This document shows, piece after piece, positions 1 through 4,785 of a stretch of DNA of 6,657 nucleotides. The position numbers and the translations under genes were made by a program. The stretch is from Bordetella parapertussis. GTDB lineage: Bacteria > Pseudomonadota > Gammaproteobacteria > Burkholderiales > Burkholderiaceae_C. Location of the stretch: assembly GCA_943328885.2 (NCBI GenBank), contig CALQBT020000154.1, positions 1 to 6,657 on the forward strand, written 5' to 3'. Each line of letters begins with the position of its first letter. Position 1 is the first letter of the stretch. The notes under the pieces are model-generated. The model was not told the origin of the DNA. It did no database searches and was given only the letters and a program-made list of their open reading frames with translations.

Positions 1-412
1 GCACCCGGGTCAGCCGGCGGGTGTCGATGTTGGCGATCGCCACCGTGCCCTCGCGCCGCAGGTAGGCGTCGAGCGTCATGCTGGCCCGGAAGTTAGACAT
101 GCGTGGCGGCAAGTCCTTGATGATCAGACCGGCAGCGTAGACCTGGGAGGATTCGACATCCTCGTCGTTAACGCCGTAGCTGCCGACATGCGGATAGGTC
201 AGCGTGACGATCTGCCGGCTGTAACTAGGGTCGGTGAGGATCTCCTGGTAGCCGGTGAGCGAGGTGTTGAACACCACCTCGCCCACAGTGGCGCCATCGG
301 CGCCGATGGAACGGCCTTGAAAGACCGTGCCATCTGCAAGGGCGAGGACGGCGGTGGGCAGGTCAGGCAGCAAGAGAAGGGCTCCGGGAGTCGCGCGACC
401 CCGACTTCTCAT
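1..412 (-). CDS. carA: Carbamoyl-phosphate synthase small (glutaminase) subunit, N-terminal part
   Basis: CarA hydrolyses glutamine and passes ammonia to CarB, which makes carbamoyl phosphate for arginine and pyrimidine synthesis in the cytoplasm. Only the first 137 codons are here; the left edge cuts the gene before the class I glutaminase domain. The visible protein is the conserved CarA N-terminal domain: LADGTVFQG near residues 22-30, [47 protein letters not shown], and [13 protein letters not shown] at the cut. No frameshift is seen. The start is uncertain. ATG at 412-410 is the outermost candidate but has no good Shine-Dalgarno. TTG at 373-371 has GGAG eight bases upstream and would give 12 residues before the conserved ADGT, close to what I recall for relatives. 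carB would be expected downstream, outside the window. Identity is firm; the start is open. Confidence 0.96.
   Translation of the reverse strand, partial: MRSRGRATPGALLLLPDLPTAVLALADGTVFQGRSIGADGATVGEVVFNTSLTGYQEILTDPSYSRQIVTLTYPHVGSYGVNDEDVESSQVYAAGLIIKDLPPRMSNFRASMTLDAYLRREGTVAIANIDTRRLTRV
371..402 (-). promoter_or_regulatory. Alternative carA translation start: hairpin, Shine-Dalgarno and TTG
   Basis: On the minus strand a hairpin (GGGGUC, loop GCGC, GACUCC, with one G-U pair; plus-strand 387-402) is followed by GGAG (plus-strand 382-385), eight bases and TTG (373-371). This fits a ribosome binding site with a structured leader in front of it, and it is why the TTG is a serious rival to the ATG at 412. 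If the ATG is used, these bases are coding for a 13-residue extension that does not resemble CarA. The pairing was read by eye and no folding energy was computed. Confidence 0.4.
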
Positions 413-500
413 CGGCCACTGTGTGGTGGGTAGGAAGCCCCTTTGGGGAAACCTCGAGGGAGTCTTGCCGGGGCTGCGCTGGTGGCAGGTAAACCCTCCG

Positions 501-506
501 ATTATA
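501..506 (-). promoter_or_regulatory. carA promoter, -10 element TATAAT
   Basis: Read on the minus strand, these bases are a perfect sigma-70 -10 hexamer (TATAAT). Transcription would start about 7 bases later, near 494, giving a leader of about 82 nt to the ATG at 412 or about 120 nt to the TTG at 373. No good -35 is visible: the hexamer at 17-bp spacing (plus-strand 524-529) reads GGCCAA, and TTGCGG lies 22 bp away. The promoter may therefore depend on an activator or on other contacts. The leader also contains CCCCAAAGGGG (a 4-bp stem at about 438-448). Its position just upstream of carA supports the call. Confidence 0.6.
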
Positions 507-509
507 GCC

Positions 510-534
510 TTGCGGGTTTGCCCTTGGCCCGCAA
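510..534. repeat. 7-bp perfect inverted repeat over the carA -35 region
   Basis: TTGCGGG (510-516) and CCCGCAA (528-534) are perfect inverted copies separated by 11 bases. The element covers the place where the -35 of the carA promoter should lie and starts four bases from the TATAAT box. It could be an operator, or a hairpin at the end of the glcG-like transcript, since that gene ends at 604 and reads toward it. No T-run follows, so a terminator is less likely. Function is inferred only from position. Confidence 0.45.
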
Positions 535-603
535 CCCGTGCCGCGGCGGGTTCGGGGCTGCGCAGGTCTCAGACCCGGCCCAGGCAGGACTCGTCGGCCC
601 GAC

Positions 604-1008
604 TCAATCCAGCGCCGCAATGCCAGCGCGGGCGATCTGGGCATCCTCGCTGGACTTGACGCCCGACACCCCGACCGCGCCTATGCAGTGGCCGTCGACG
701 ATCACGGGCACACCCCCTTCGAGCATACCGTCCAGCGATGGGGCGCTCAAAAACGACGTTCGGCCCTGGTTGATGACATCCTCATAGACCTTGGACTCGC
801 GTCGACCCAGCGCCGCGGTGCGGGCCTTGGCCGGGGCAATCAGCGCCGAAATCGGCGCCACGCCGTCGCCACGCTGCAACCACAGCAGGTGGCCGCCATC
901 GTCGACGATGGCGATCGTCACTGCCCAGCGATTGGCGACTGCCTCGGCCTCGGCAGCCTGGGCAATGGCCCGCACGTCACTCAGGGTCAACACGGATTTC
1001 GTTTGCAT
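604..1008 (-). CDS. GlcG/HbpS-family protein (DUF336, heme-binding/heme-degrading type)
   Basis: This 134-residue soluble protein belongs to the GlcG/HbpS (Haem_degrading, DUF336) family. Members are small alpha/beta proteins; Streptomyces HbpS binds heme, and GlcG is encoded with glycolate oxidase genes in E. coli, though its biochemical role is unclear. Family signatures seen are TLSDVRAIA (8-16), AIVDDGGHLLWLQR (33-46), APAKARTAALGRRES (58-72), GGVPVIVDG (98-106) and GAVGVSGVKSSEDAQIA (110-126). There is no signal peptide, so it is probably cytoplasmic. Length is typical for the family. The ATG at 1008 leads straight into the conserved TLSD segment; only a weak GGA lies about 9 bases upstream. 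It is transcribed away from the BI-1 gene and no glycolate-oxidase or heme-uptake gene is adjacent. No terminator is visible behind it. Family is firm; substrate or ligand is unknown. Confidence 0.9.
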   Translation of the reverse strand: MQTKSVLTLSDVRAIAQAAEAEAVANRWAVTIAIVDDGGHLLWLQRGDGVAPISALIAPAKARTAALGRRESKVYEDVINQGRTSFLSAPSLDGMLEGGVPVIVDGHCIGAVGVSGVKSSEDAQIARAGIAALD

Positions 1009-1097
1009 GAATAGGTCCGGAACAATCAGACCATTGAGTGTGCCTCAGCCTGAACTGCCGATTGCCATCGCAACCTGCAGTGCAGACCGACGGAACT

Positions 1098-1103
1098 TAC
1101 AAT
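1098..1103 (+). promoter_or_regulatory. Candidate -10 box (TACAAT) for the BI-1 family gene
   Basis: TACAAT matches the sigma-70 -10 consensus at five of six positions and lies 48 bases before the ATG at 1152. The hexamer at 17-bp spacing (CTGCAG, 1075-1080) is a poor -35. Just downstream, 1111-1124 can form a short bulged hairpin (GCG-G-GTC / GAC-CGC). The opposite strand of this 143-bp divergent gap must hold the promoter of the GlcG-like gene, but no clear one was recognised. Confidence 0.35.
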
Positions 1104-1151
1104 AGACTTAGCGGGTCCGACCGCGTCAATGACACACCACTGGGAGTTCTC

Positions 1152-1850
1152 ATGAACGAACAACGCCTGCAAACTTTATCCGGCTTCGGCGGTTCAGGTT
1201 CTCTGGCAGAAGACCGAAATCGCGTGCTGCGCAACACCTATTGGCTGTTGGCGCTGACGATGGTCCCCACCGTACTGGGCGCCTGGATAGGCGTGAGCAC
1301 GGGCATCACTGCCGCGATGGGCAGTGGCATGAGCATGATTGTGTTCCTGGCCGGGGCCTTTGGCTTCATGTACGCGATCGAAAAGACCAAGGAAACATCC
1401 ACCGGCGTCTTTGTGCTGCTGGGCTTCACCTTCTTCATGGGCCTGATGCTGGCGCGACTGCTGGCGATGATCCTGGGCTTCAAGAACGGCTCGTCGCTGA
1501 TCATGACCGCTTTCGGTGGCACTTCGGTGGTCTTTTTCGGCATGGCCACGCTCGCCACGGTGATCAAGCGCGACCTGTCGGGCATGGGTAAATTCCTGTT
1601 CATCGGGGCGCTGATTCTGCTGGTGGTCGGCATCGTCAACGTCTTCATGCAGTCGACCGCGCTGATGATGACCTTGTCAGTGCTGGCGATCGTGATCTTC
1701 TCGGGCTTCATGCTGTTCGACATCAAGCGCGTGATCGACGGCGGTGAAACCAACTACATCAGCGCAACGCTGGCGATCTACCTCGACATCTACAACGTGT
1801 TCCAAAGTCTGTTGATGATCCTGGGCATCGTCGGCGGCGAAAAGGACTGA
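1152..1850 (+). CDS. Bax inhibitor-1/YccA family inner-membrane protein
   Basis: This 232-residue integral membrane protein belongs to the BI-1 (TMBIM/YccA/YetJ) family. Bacillus YetJ is a pH-sensitive calcium leak channel, and E. coli YccA binds and modulates the FtsH protease; which applies here is not known. After a short polar N-terminus (1-28) there are about seven hydrophobic segments, near 29-50, 54-76, 85-107, 116-137, 147-168, 170-190 and 205-228. The family signature is present as FSGFMLFDIKRVIDGG (183-198) and YLDIYNVFQSLL (210-221). Asp190 and Asp212 occupy the positions of the family's di-aspartyl pair, which acts as a pH sensor in YetJ. The ATG at 1152 follows GGGAG by five bases, so an upstream in-frame extension is unlikely. 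The gene is single, divergent from the GlcG-like gene and followed by a hairpin. Length is normal. Confidence 0.95.
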   Translation: MNEQRLQTLSGFGGSGSLAEDRNRVLRNTYWLLALTMVPTVLGAWIGVSTGITAAMGSGMSMIVFLAGAFGFMYAIEKTKETSTGVFVLLGFTFFMGLMLARLLAMILGFKNGSSLIMTAFGGTSVVFFGMATLATVIKRDLSGMGKFLFIGALILLVVGIVNVFMQSTALMMTLSVLAIVIFSGFMLFDIKRVIDGGETNYISATLAIYLDIYNVFQSLLMILGIVGGEKD

Positions 1851-1895
1851 GTACGCGATCCGGGCGCCGATGGCGGCCGGAAATAGTGAAATCCT

Positions 1896-2078
1896 TCAAA
1901 CAGGGGGGGGCTCTTCGGAGCCCCTGTTTCGTGGCCGACAGGCGAGGCTTGCACAGCGCCAGACCCTCGCTTTGCCATCCAAGAGGCCATCCAGGCGGTC
2001 ACACAGGAGGTCTACCCAGGCATCCTCCAAGATGATCCGCTCAGCGTTGACTCCCGGCAAGCGCAGCCCAAGCCGTCG
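1896..2078 (-). other. In-frame open stretch after the rlmD stop; no gene recognised
   Basis: Read on from the TGA of rlmD in the same frame, 60 further codons are open before TGA at 1898-1896. Part of the translation looks protein-like (AERIILEDAWVDLLCDRLDG), but the last part runs through the terminator hairpin and no ATG start or ribosome binding site is visible. RlmD already ends normally before it. The same region holds a spaced direct repeat GCCATCCA (1974-1981 and 1986-1993). The simplest reading is chance in GC-rich DNA; a decayed gene end is possible. Otherwise 1930-2078 shows nothing I can identify. Confidence 0.15.
1898..1929 (+). terminator. Hairpin terminator after the BI-1 family gene, UUCG tetraloop
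   Basis: AAACAGGGG...CTC pairs with GAGCCCCTGTTT (1918-1929) to give a 12-bp stem capped by C(UUCG)G at 1913-1918. Four extra G residues in the 5' arm, part of a G8 run at 1903-1910, must bulge out. It lies 48 bases after the stop at 1850. The trailing T-run is only TTT, and the stem begins with AAA, so it could act weakly in both directions between the convergent BI-1 and rlmD genes. Confidence 0.75.
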
Positions 2079-3449
2079 TCAAGCCTGAGCATCGCGTTCG
2101 AAGACCGCCATGCTTTCCACATGGGCGGTGTGCGGAAACATGTTCACCGCCCCGGCAGCCACACAGCGGTAGCCAGCCTCATGCACCAGCAGTCCAGCGT
2201 CGCGCGCGAGTGTGGCCGGGTTGCAACTGACATAGACGATGCGCGCAGGTGGGGTCCAGGCCTCGCGTGTCGTGGTCTGCAGGTCGACCAAGGCCTTGAC
2301 CAGCGCAAAAGCCCCTTCACGCGGTGGATCGATCAGCCACTTGTCGGCCGACCCGAACCCGACCAGAGCGTCAGGGCTCAATTCGAACAGGTTGCACACC
2401 TTGAAACTCGCGCGCGCGGCCAGGCCATTGCGCTGGGCGTTCTCGCGTGAGCGCTGCACCAGCGTCTCGCTGCCCTCAATGCCGAGCACCTCGCGCGCCA
2501 GCGTGGCGATCGGCAGCGTGAAATTTCCCAGCCCGCAGAACCAATCGATCACCCGCTCCTGCGGCGCGAGCGCAAGCATACGCAGCGCTCGCCCGACCAG
2601 CACGGTGTTGATCGCATGGTTGACCTGGGTGAAATCGGTTGGCTTGAATGGCATCGTGATGCCGAACTCGGGTAGCGAATAAGCCAGTTCGGTGCCGCCA
2701 GCATCCAGCAGGTGGACCGTGTCGGGGCCTTTGGGTTGCAACCACCACTGCACGCCATGCTCGGTGGCAAAACAGCGCAAGCGGTCCTGGTCGGCTACCG
2801 TCAAGGGCTCGAGATGACGCAGCACCAACGCGATCACCAACCCGTCGGTGCGCTCGCCCATCGCCAGTTCGATCTGCGGCAAGCGGTCGCGCTGGTCCAT
2901 GCTGCCGATCAGCGCACGCAGCGGCATCAGCATCGCGCTGACCTGGGCCGGCAACACCGGGCAGACCTGCATGTCAGCCACATAGCGACTCTTGCGCTCG
3001 TGAAATCCAACCAGCACGGTGCCTTTCTTGGCCACATGCCGTACCGACAAGCGAGCCCGGTAGCGGTAGCCCCAGGTCGGACCTTCGATGGGTCGAAGCA
3101 TTCGTTCGGGCTGGACCTTGGCCAGGTGCTGCAGGTTGTCCTCGAGCACGCGTTGCTTGACCGCGACCTGCGCGTTGGCGTCGAGATGCTGCATCTTGCA
3201 ACCGCCGCAGGCACCCGGATGCAGGCCGAAATGCGGGCAGCCCGGCCGCACGCGTTGCGCGCTCTCGCGCCGCATCGACGTCATCGTGCCTTGCTCCCAG
3301 GCGGCCTTGCTGCGGCCGACCTGCACCTGTACCTGCTCACCGGGCAGTGCGCCCTCAATGAACACCACCTTGCCCTCGGCGTTGCGCGCCACACCCTGGG
3401 CCTCGAGATCGATCGACTCGACTTTCAACCATTCATCGCTTGCTGTCAT
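2079..3449 (-). CDS. rlmD: 23S rRNA (uracil-1939-C5)-methyltransferase RlmD
   Basis: RlmD (RumA) uses S-adenosylmethionine to make 5-methyluridine at U1939 of 23S rRNA. The 456-residue protein has all expected parts. An N-terminal TRAM RNA-binding domain spans about 8-60 ([23 protein letters not shown]). Fe-S cluster ligands are Cys71, Cys81, Cys84 (CGGC) and Cys163. The methyltransferase domain shows FTQVN (273-277), the SAM loop DWFCGLGNF (302-310), DPPREG (374-379), catalytic Cys409 in VSCNP, and the general-base motif HVESM (443-447). Length is close to E. coli RlmD. The ATG at 3449 fits the conserved N-terminus, but no Shine-Dalgarno precedes it (CGCCACC before ATG). The upstream gene ends in a terminator, so rlmD probably has its own promoter. 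It converges on the BI-1 gene. RlmC and TrmA are related, but the TRAM domain, Fe-S spacing and length favour RlmD. Confidence 0.95.
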   Translation of the reverse strand: MTASDEWLKVESIDLEAQGVARNAEGKVVFIEGALPGEQVQVQVGRSKAAWEQGTMTSMRRESAQRVRPGCPHFGLHPGACGGCKMQHLDANAQVAVKQRVLEDNLQHLAKVQPERMLRPIEGPTWGYRYRARLSVRHVAKKGTVLVGFHERKSRYVADMQVCPVLPAQVSAMLMPLRALIGSMDQRDRLPQIELAMGERTDGLVIALVLRHLEPLTVADQDRLRCFATEHGVQWWLQPKGPDTVHLLDAGGTELAYSLPEFGITMPFKPTDFTQVNHAINTVLVGRALRMLALAPQERVIDWFCGLGNFTLPIATLAREVLGIEGSETLVQRSRENAQRNGLAARASFKVCNLFELSPDALVGFGSADKWLIDPPREGAFALVKALVDLQTTTREAWTPPARIVYVSCNPATLARDAGLLVHEAGYRCVAAGAVNMFPHTAHVESMAVFERDAQA

Positions 3450-3456
3450 GGTGGCG

Positions 3457-3462
3457 ATTATC
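3457..3462 (-). promoter_or_regulatory. Candidate -10 box (GATAAT) for rlmD, possibly leaderless
   Basis: On the minus strand GATAAT matches the -10 consensus at five of six positions. It ends seven bases before the rlmD ATG, so transcription would begin at or next to the A of the start codon. That agrees with the absence of a ribosome binding site. At 17-bp spacing the -35 position (plus-strand 3480-3485) reads TTCGGG, a poor match inside the terminator hairpin of the upstream gene. Confidence 0.35.
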
Positions 3463-3469
3463 CGGGCAC

Positions 3470-3491
3470 AAAAAAGCCGCCCGAAGGCGGC
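3470..3491 (-). terminator. Rho-independent terminator after the binding-protein gene
   Basis: In the minus-strand transcript GCCGCC, loop UUCG and GGCGGC form a perfect 6-bp GC stem followed directly by six U residues (plus-strand A run 3470-3475). It lies 25 bases after the stop of the substrate-binding protein gene and ends 20 bases before rlmD, so it separates the two units. A C7 run (G7 at plus-strand 3505-3511) precedes it. Confidence 0.92.
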
Positions 3492-3516
3492 ATTGAAACG
3501 CTAAGGGGGGGCAGTC

Positions 3517-4680
3517 TCAGGGCTTGATGTATTCGGTCATCACCTTCCAGCGGCCATCGGTGATCTGCGACAGTCGCGACAAGTCATTGCCCAGTCGCTT
3601 GGTGGCCGTGTAGGTCACTTGCGGCGAGCCAAACATATCGGGCTCGATCACCATCGTGTCCATCGCCTTGATGAAGCTTTCGGTGCTGAGGTTGGCCCCG
3701 GCTTTCTGCGCCGCACGGGCAAAGGTGTCGATGATCAGGTAACCATAGACCGAGAACACTGTCGGGTCCTCATTGAACTTGGTCTTGTACTTGTTGGCCC
3801 AGAAACGCAGCGGTTGCGAAGCCTCGTCCAGGTAGGGGTGTTGCATGGCGTGGGCCGCGTACAGACCGTCCATCGGCTTGCCGCCGAGCTTGTGGATCAG
3901 GTCGGTGTAGGACGCGGTCGAGCCGAGGAAGGTCGGGTTGAACCCTGTCTTGCGGGCTTCGCCGATCGCGCCAATGGTCTCGCGGATGATGGTTCCCAGC
4001 ACGACCAGATCGCAGCCGCTGGCCTTCATCTTGGCCACCTGCGACGAGAAATCGGTCGCGCCGCGCTTGTAAGAGGTTTTCTCGACCAGTTCCATGCTCA
4101 GGCCTTTGAGCGCCGCTTCGGCACCGCGCAGCACTTCGAGGCCGAATTCATCGTCCTGGTACAGCGTGCAAACCTTCTTCGCGCTCTTGTCCTTGATCAG
4201 CTTGGGCAGGGACAGCCGCACCTGGTCGTAATAGGTCACAGCAAACGAATACTTGAGCTTGTTGAAGGGCTCGTACATCTCGCGAGCCGCCGTGATCGGC
4301 AGGAAGTTGATCACGTTCTTCTCGAACTGCACCGGCATCGCCGCGTTGTTGTGCGCCGTGCCGGTGTGGCCCGCCATCAGGAAGATCTTGTCCTGGTTGA
4401 CCAGCTTCTGCGCCGCCAGCACCGCACGCTTGGGGTCATAGGCGTCGTCCTCGACCAGCAGCTTGAGCTTGCGCCCAGCGATGCCGCCCTGCTCGTTGAT
4501 CTCGTCGACCCGAAGCTGCATGCCGAAGCGCGACTGCTTGCCGAAAGCGGCGATCGGGCCCGACAAATCCAGGATCGTGCCGATCAAGATCTCGCTCTTG
4601 CTCACGCCCTGTGTCTGGGCCTGACTCAGGCTTGCGCCCGACAGGGCCAGCGCGGCCGCGATGATTGATGCAAATTTCAT
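3517..4680 (-). CDS. ABC-transporter periplasmic substrate-binding protein, branched-chain amino acid type
   Basis: This 387-residue protein is the periplasmic receptor of a LivJ/LivK-like (HAAT, Peripla_BP_6) ABC importer. Residues 1-21 form a signal peptide (MK, hydrophobic FASIIAAALAL, cleavage likely after SQA); there is no lipobox cysteine, so the mature protein should be soluble. Family features are ILIGTILDLSGPIAAFGK (31-48), GMQLRVDEINEQGGIAGRKL (53-72), the DDAYDP segment (78-83), a first-lobe crossover near AGHTGTAHNNAAMP, and YGYLIIDTFARAAQKAG (312-328). Relatives bind branched-chain or aromatic amino acids, amides or aromatic acids; the ligand cannot be read from sequence. The ATG at 4680 was chosen because it opens the signal peptide and has AGGAGA eight bases upstream. 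No permease or ATPase genes are in the window. It follows the indolepyruvate oxidoreductase gene by 105 bp in the same direction, suggesting an amino-acid or 2-oxo-acid ligand (inference). Confidence 0.93.
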   Translation of the reverse strand: MKFASIIAAALALSGASLSQAQTQGVSKSEILIGTILDLSGPIAAFGKQSRFGMQLRVDEINEQGGIAGRKLKLLVEDDAYDPKRAVLAAQKLVNQDKIFLMAGHTGTAHNNAAMPVQFEKNVINFLPITAAREMYEPFNKLKYSFAVTYYDQVRLSLPKLIKDKSAKKVCTLYQDDEFGLEVLRGAEAALKGLSMELVEKTSYKRGATDFSSQVAKMKASGCDLVVLGTIIRETIGAIGEARKTGFNPTFLGSTASYTDLIHKLGGKPMDGLYAAHAMQHPYLDEASQPLRFWANKYKTKFNEDPTVFSVYGYLIIDTFARAAQKAGANLSTESFIKAMDTMVIEPDMFGSPQVTYTATKRLGNDLSRLSQITDGRWKVMTEYIKP

Positions 4681-4703
4681 GGGATTCGTCTCCTGATCAA
4701 GCC

Positions 4704-4726
4704 CCGGGCTTGGGACCCAAACCCGG
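4704..4726 (-). promoter_or_regulatory. Leader hairpin before the binding-protein gene
   Basis: CCGGG (4704-4708) pairs with CCCGG (4722-4726), and TTGG (4710-4713) with CCAA (4717-4720), around a one-by-one mismatch and a 3-base loop. In the minus-strand transcript it sits between the oxidoreductase stop and the AGGAGA ribosome binding site, ending about 11 bases before the latter. No U-run follows, so it is not a typical terminator. It could protect the 5' end of the binding-protein message or tune its translation, or it may have no role. A weak -10 (TAGCAT, plus-strand 4727-4732) lies just upstream of it. Confidence 0.35.
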
Positions 4727-4785
4727 ATGCTAGCGCGCCACCCGGTCCGCGGCACCTCTGGGAAACGCCTAGTCCTCGGGTCGGT

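Noticed and set aside
565..575. GGTCT-N-AGACC symmetry behind the GlcG-like gene
   Set aside because: Five-base arms with a one-base centre cannot form a terminator hairpin and lack a T-run; too short to distinguish from chance.
1038..1151. 38-residue upstream extension of the BI-1 family protein
   Set aside because: It covers the candidate promoter and the ribosome binding site of the ATG at 1152, and the extra residues do not resemble the family N-terminus.
1238..1753. 171-codon minus-strand open frame opposite the BI-1 family gene
   Set aside because: Antisense to a membrane protein with intact family signatures; the Met/Pro/Thr/Ser-rich composition is the usual complement of hydrophobic codons.
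1870..2088. 72-codon plus-strand open frame in the convergent gap
   Set aside because: It runs through the terminator hairpin and into the end of rlmD, is Arg/Ser-rich, and has no ribosome binding site or recognisable similarity.
2712..3527. 271-codon plus-strand open frame opposite rlmD
   Set aside because: It is antisense to intact rlmD, runs through the terminator at 3470-3491, and its His/Gln/Arg-rich product resembles no known family.
3619..4668. 349-codon plus-strand open frame
   Set aside because: It lies wholly antisense to the binding-protein gene, whose protein has clear family motifs and a signal peptide. Its translation is rich in Arg, His and Leu as expected of a GC-rich shadow frame, and no domain is recognised.
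4681..4755. 25-residue upstream extension of the binding protein
   Set aside because: It would bury the signal peptide inside the protein. The ATG at 4680 has a good ribosome binding site and opens a typical signal sequence.
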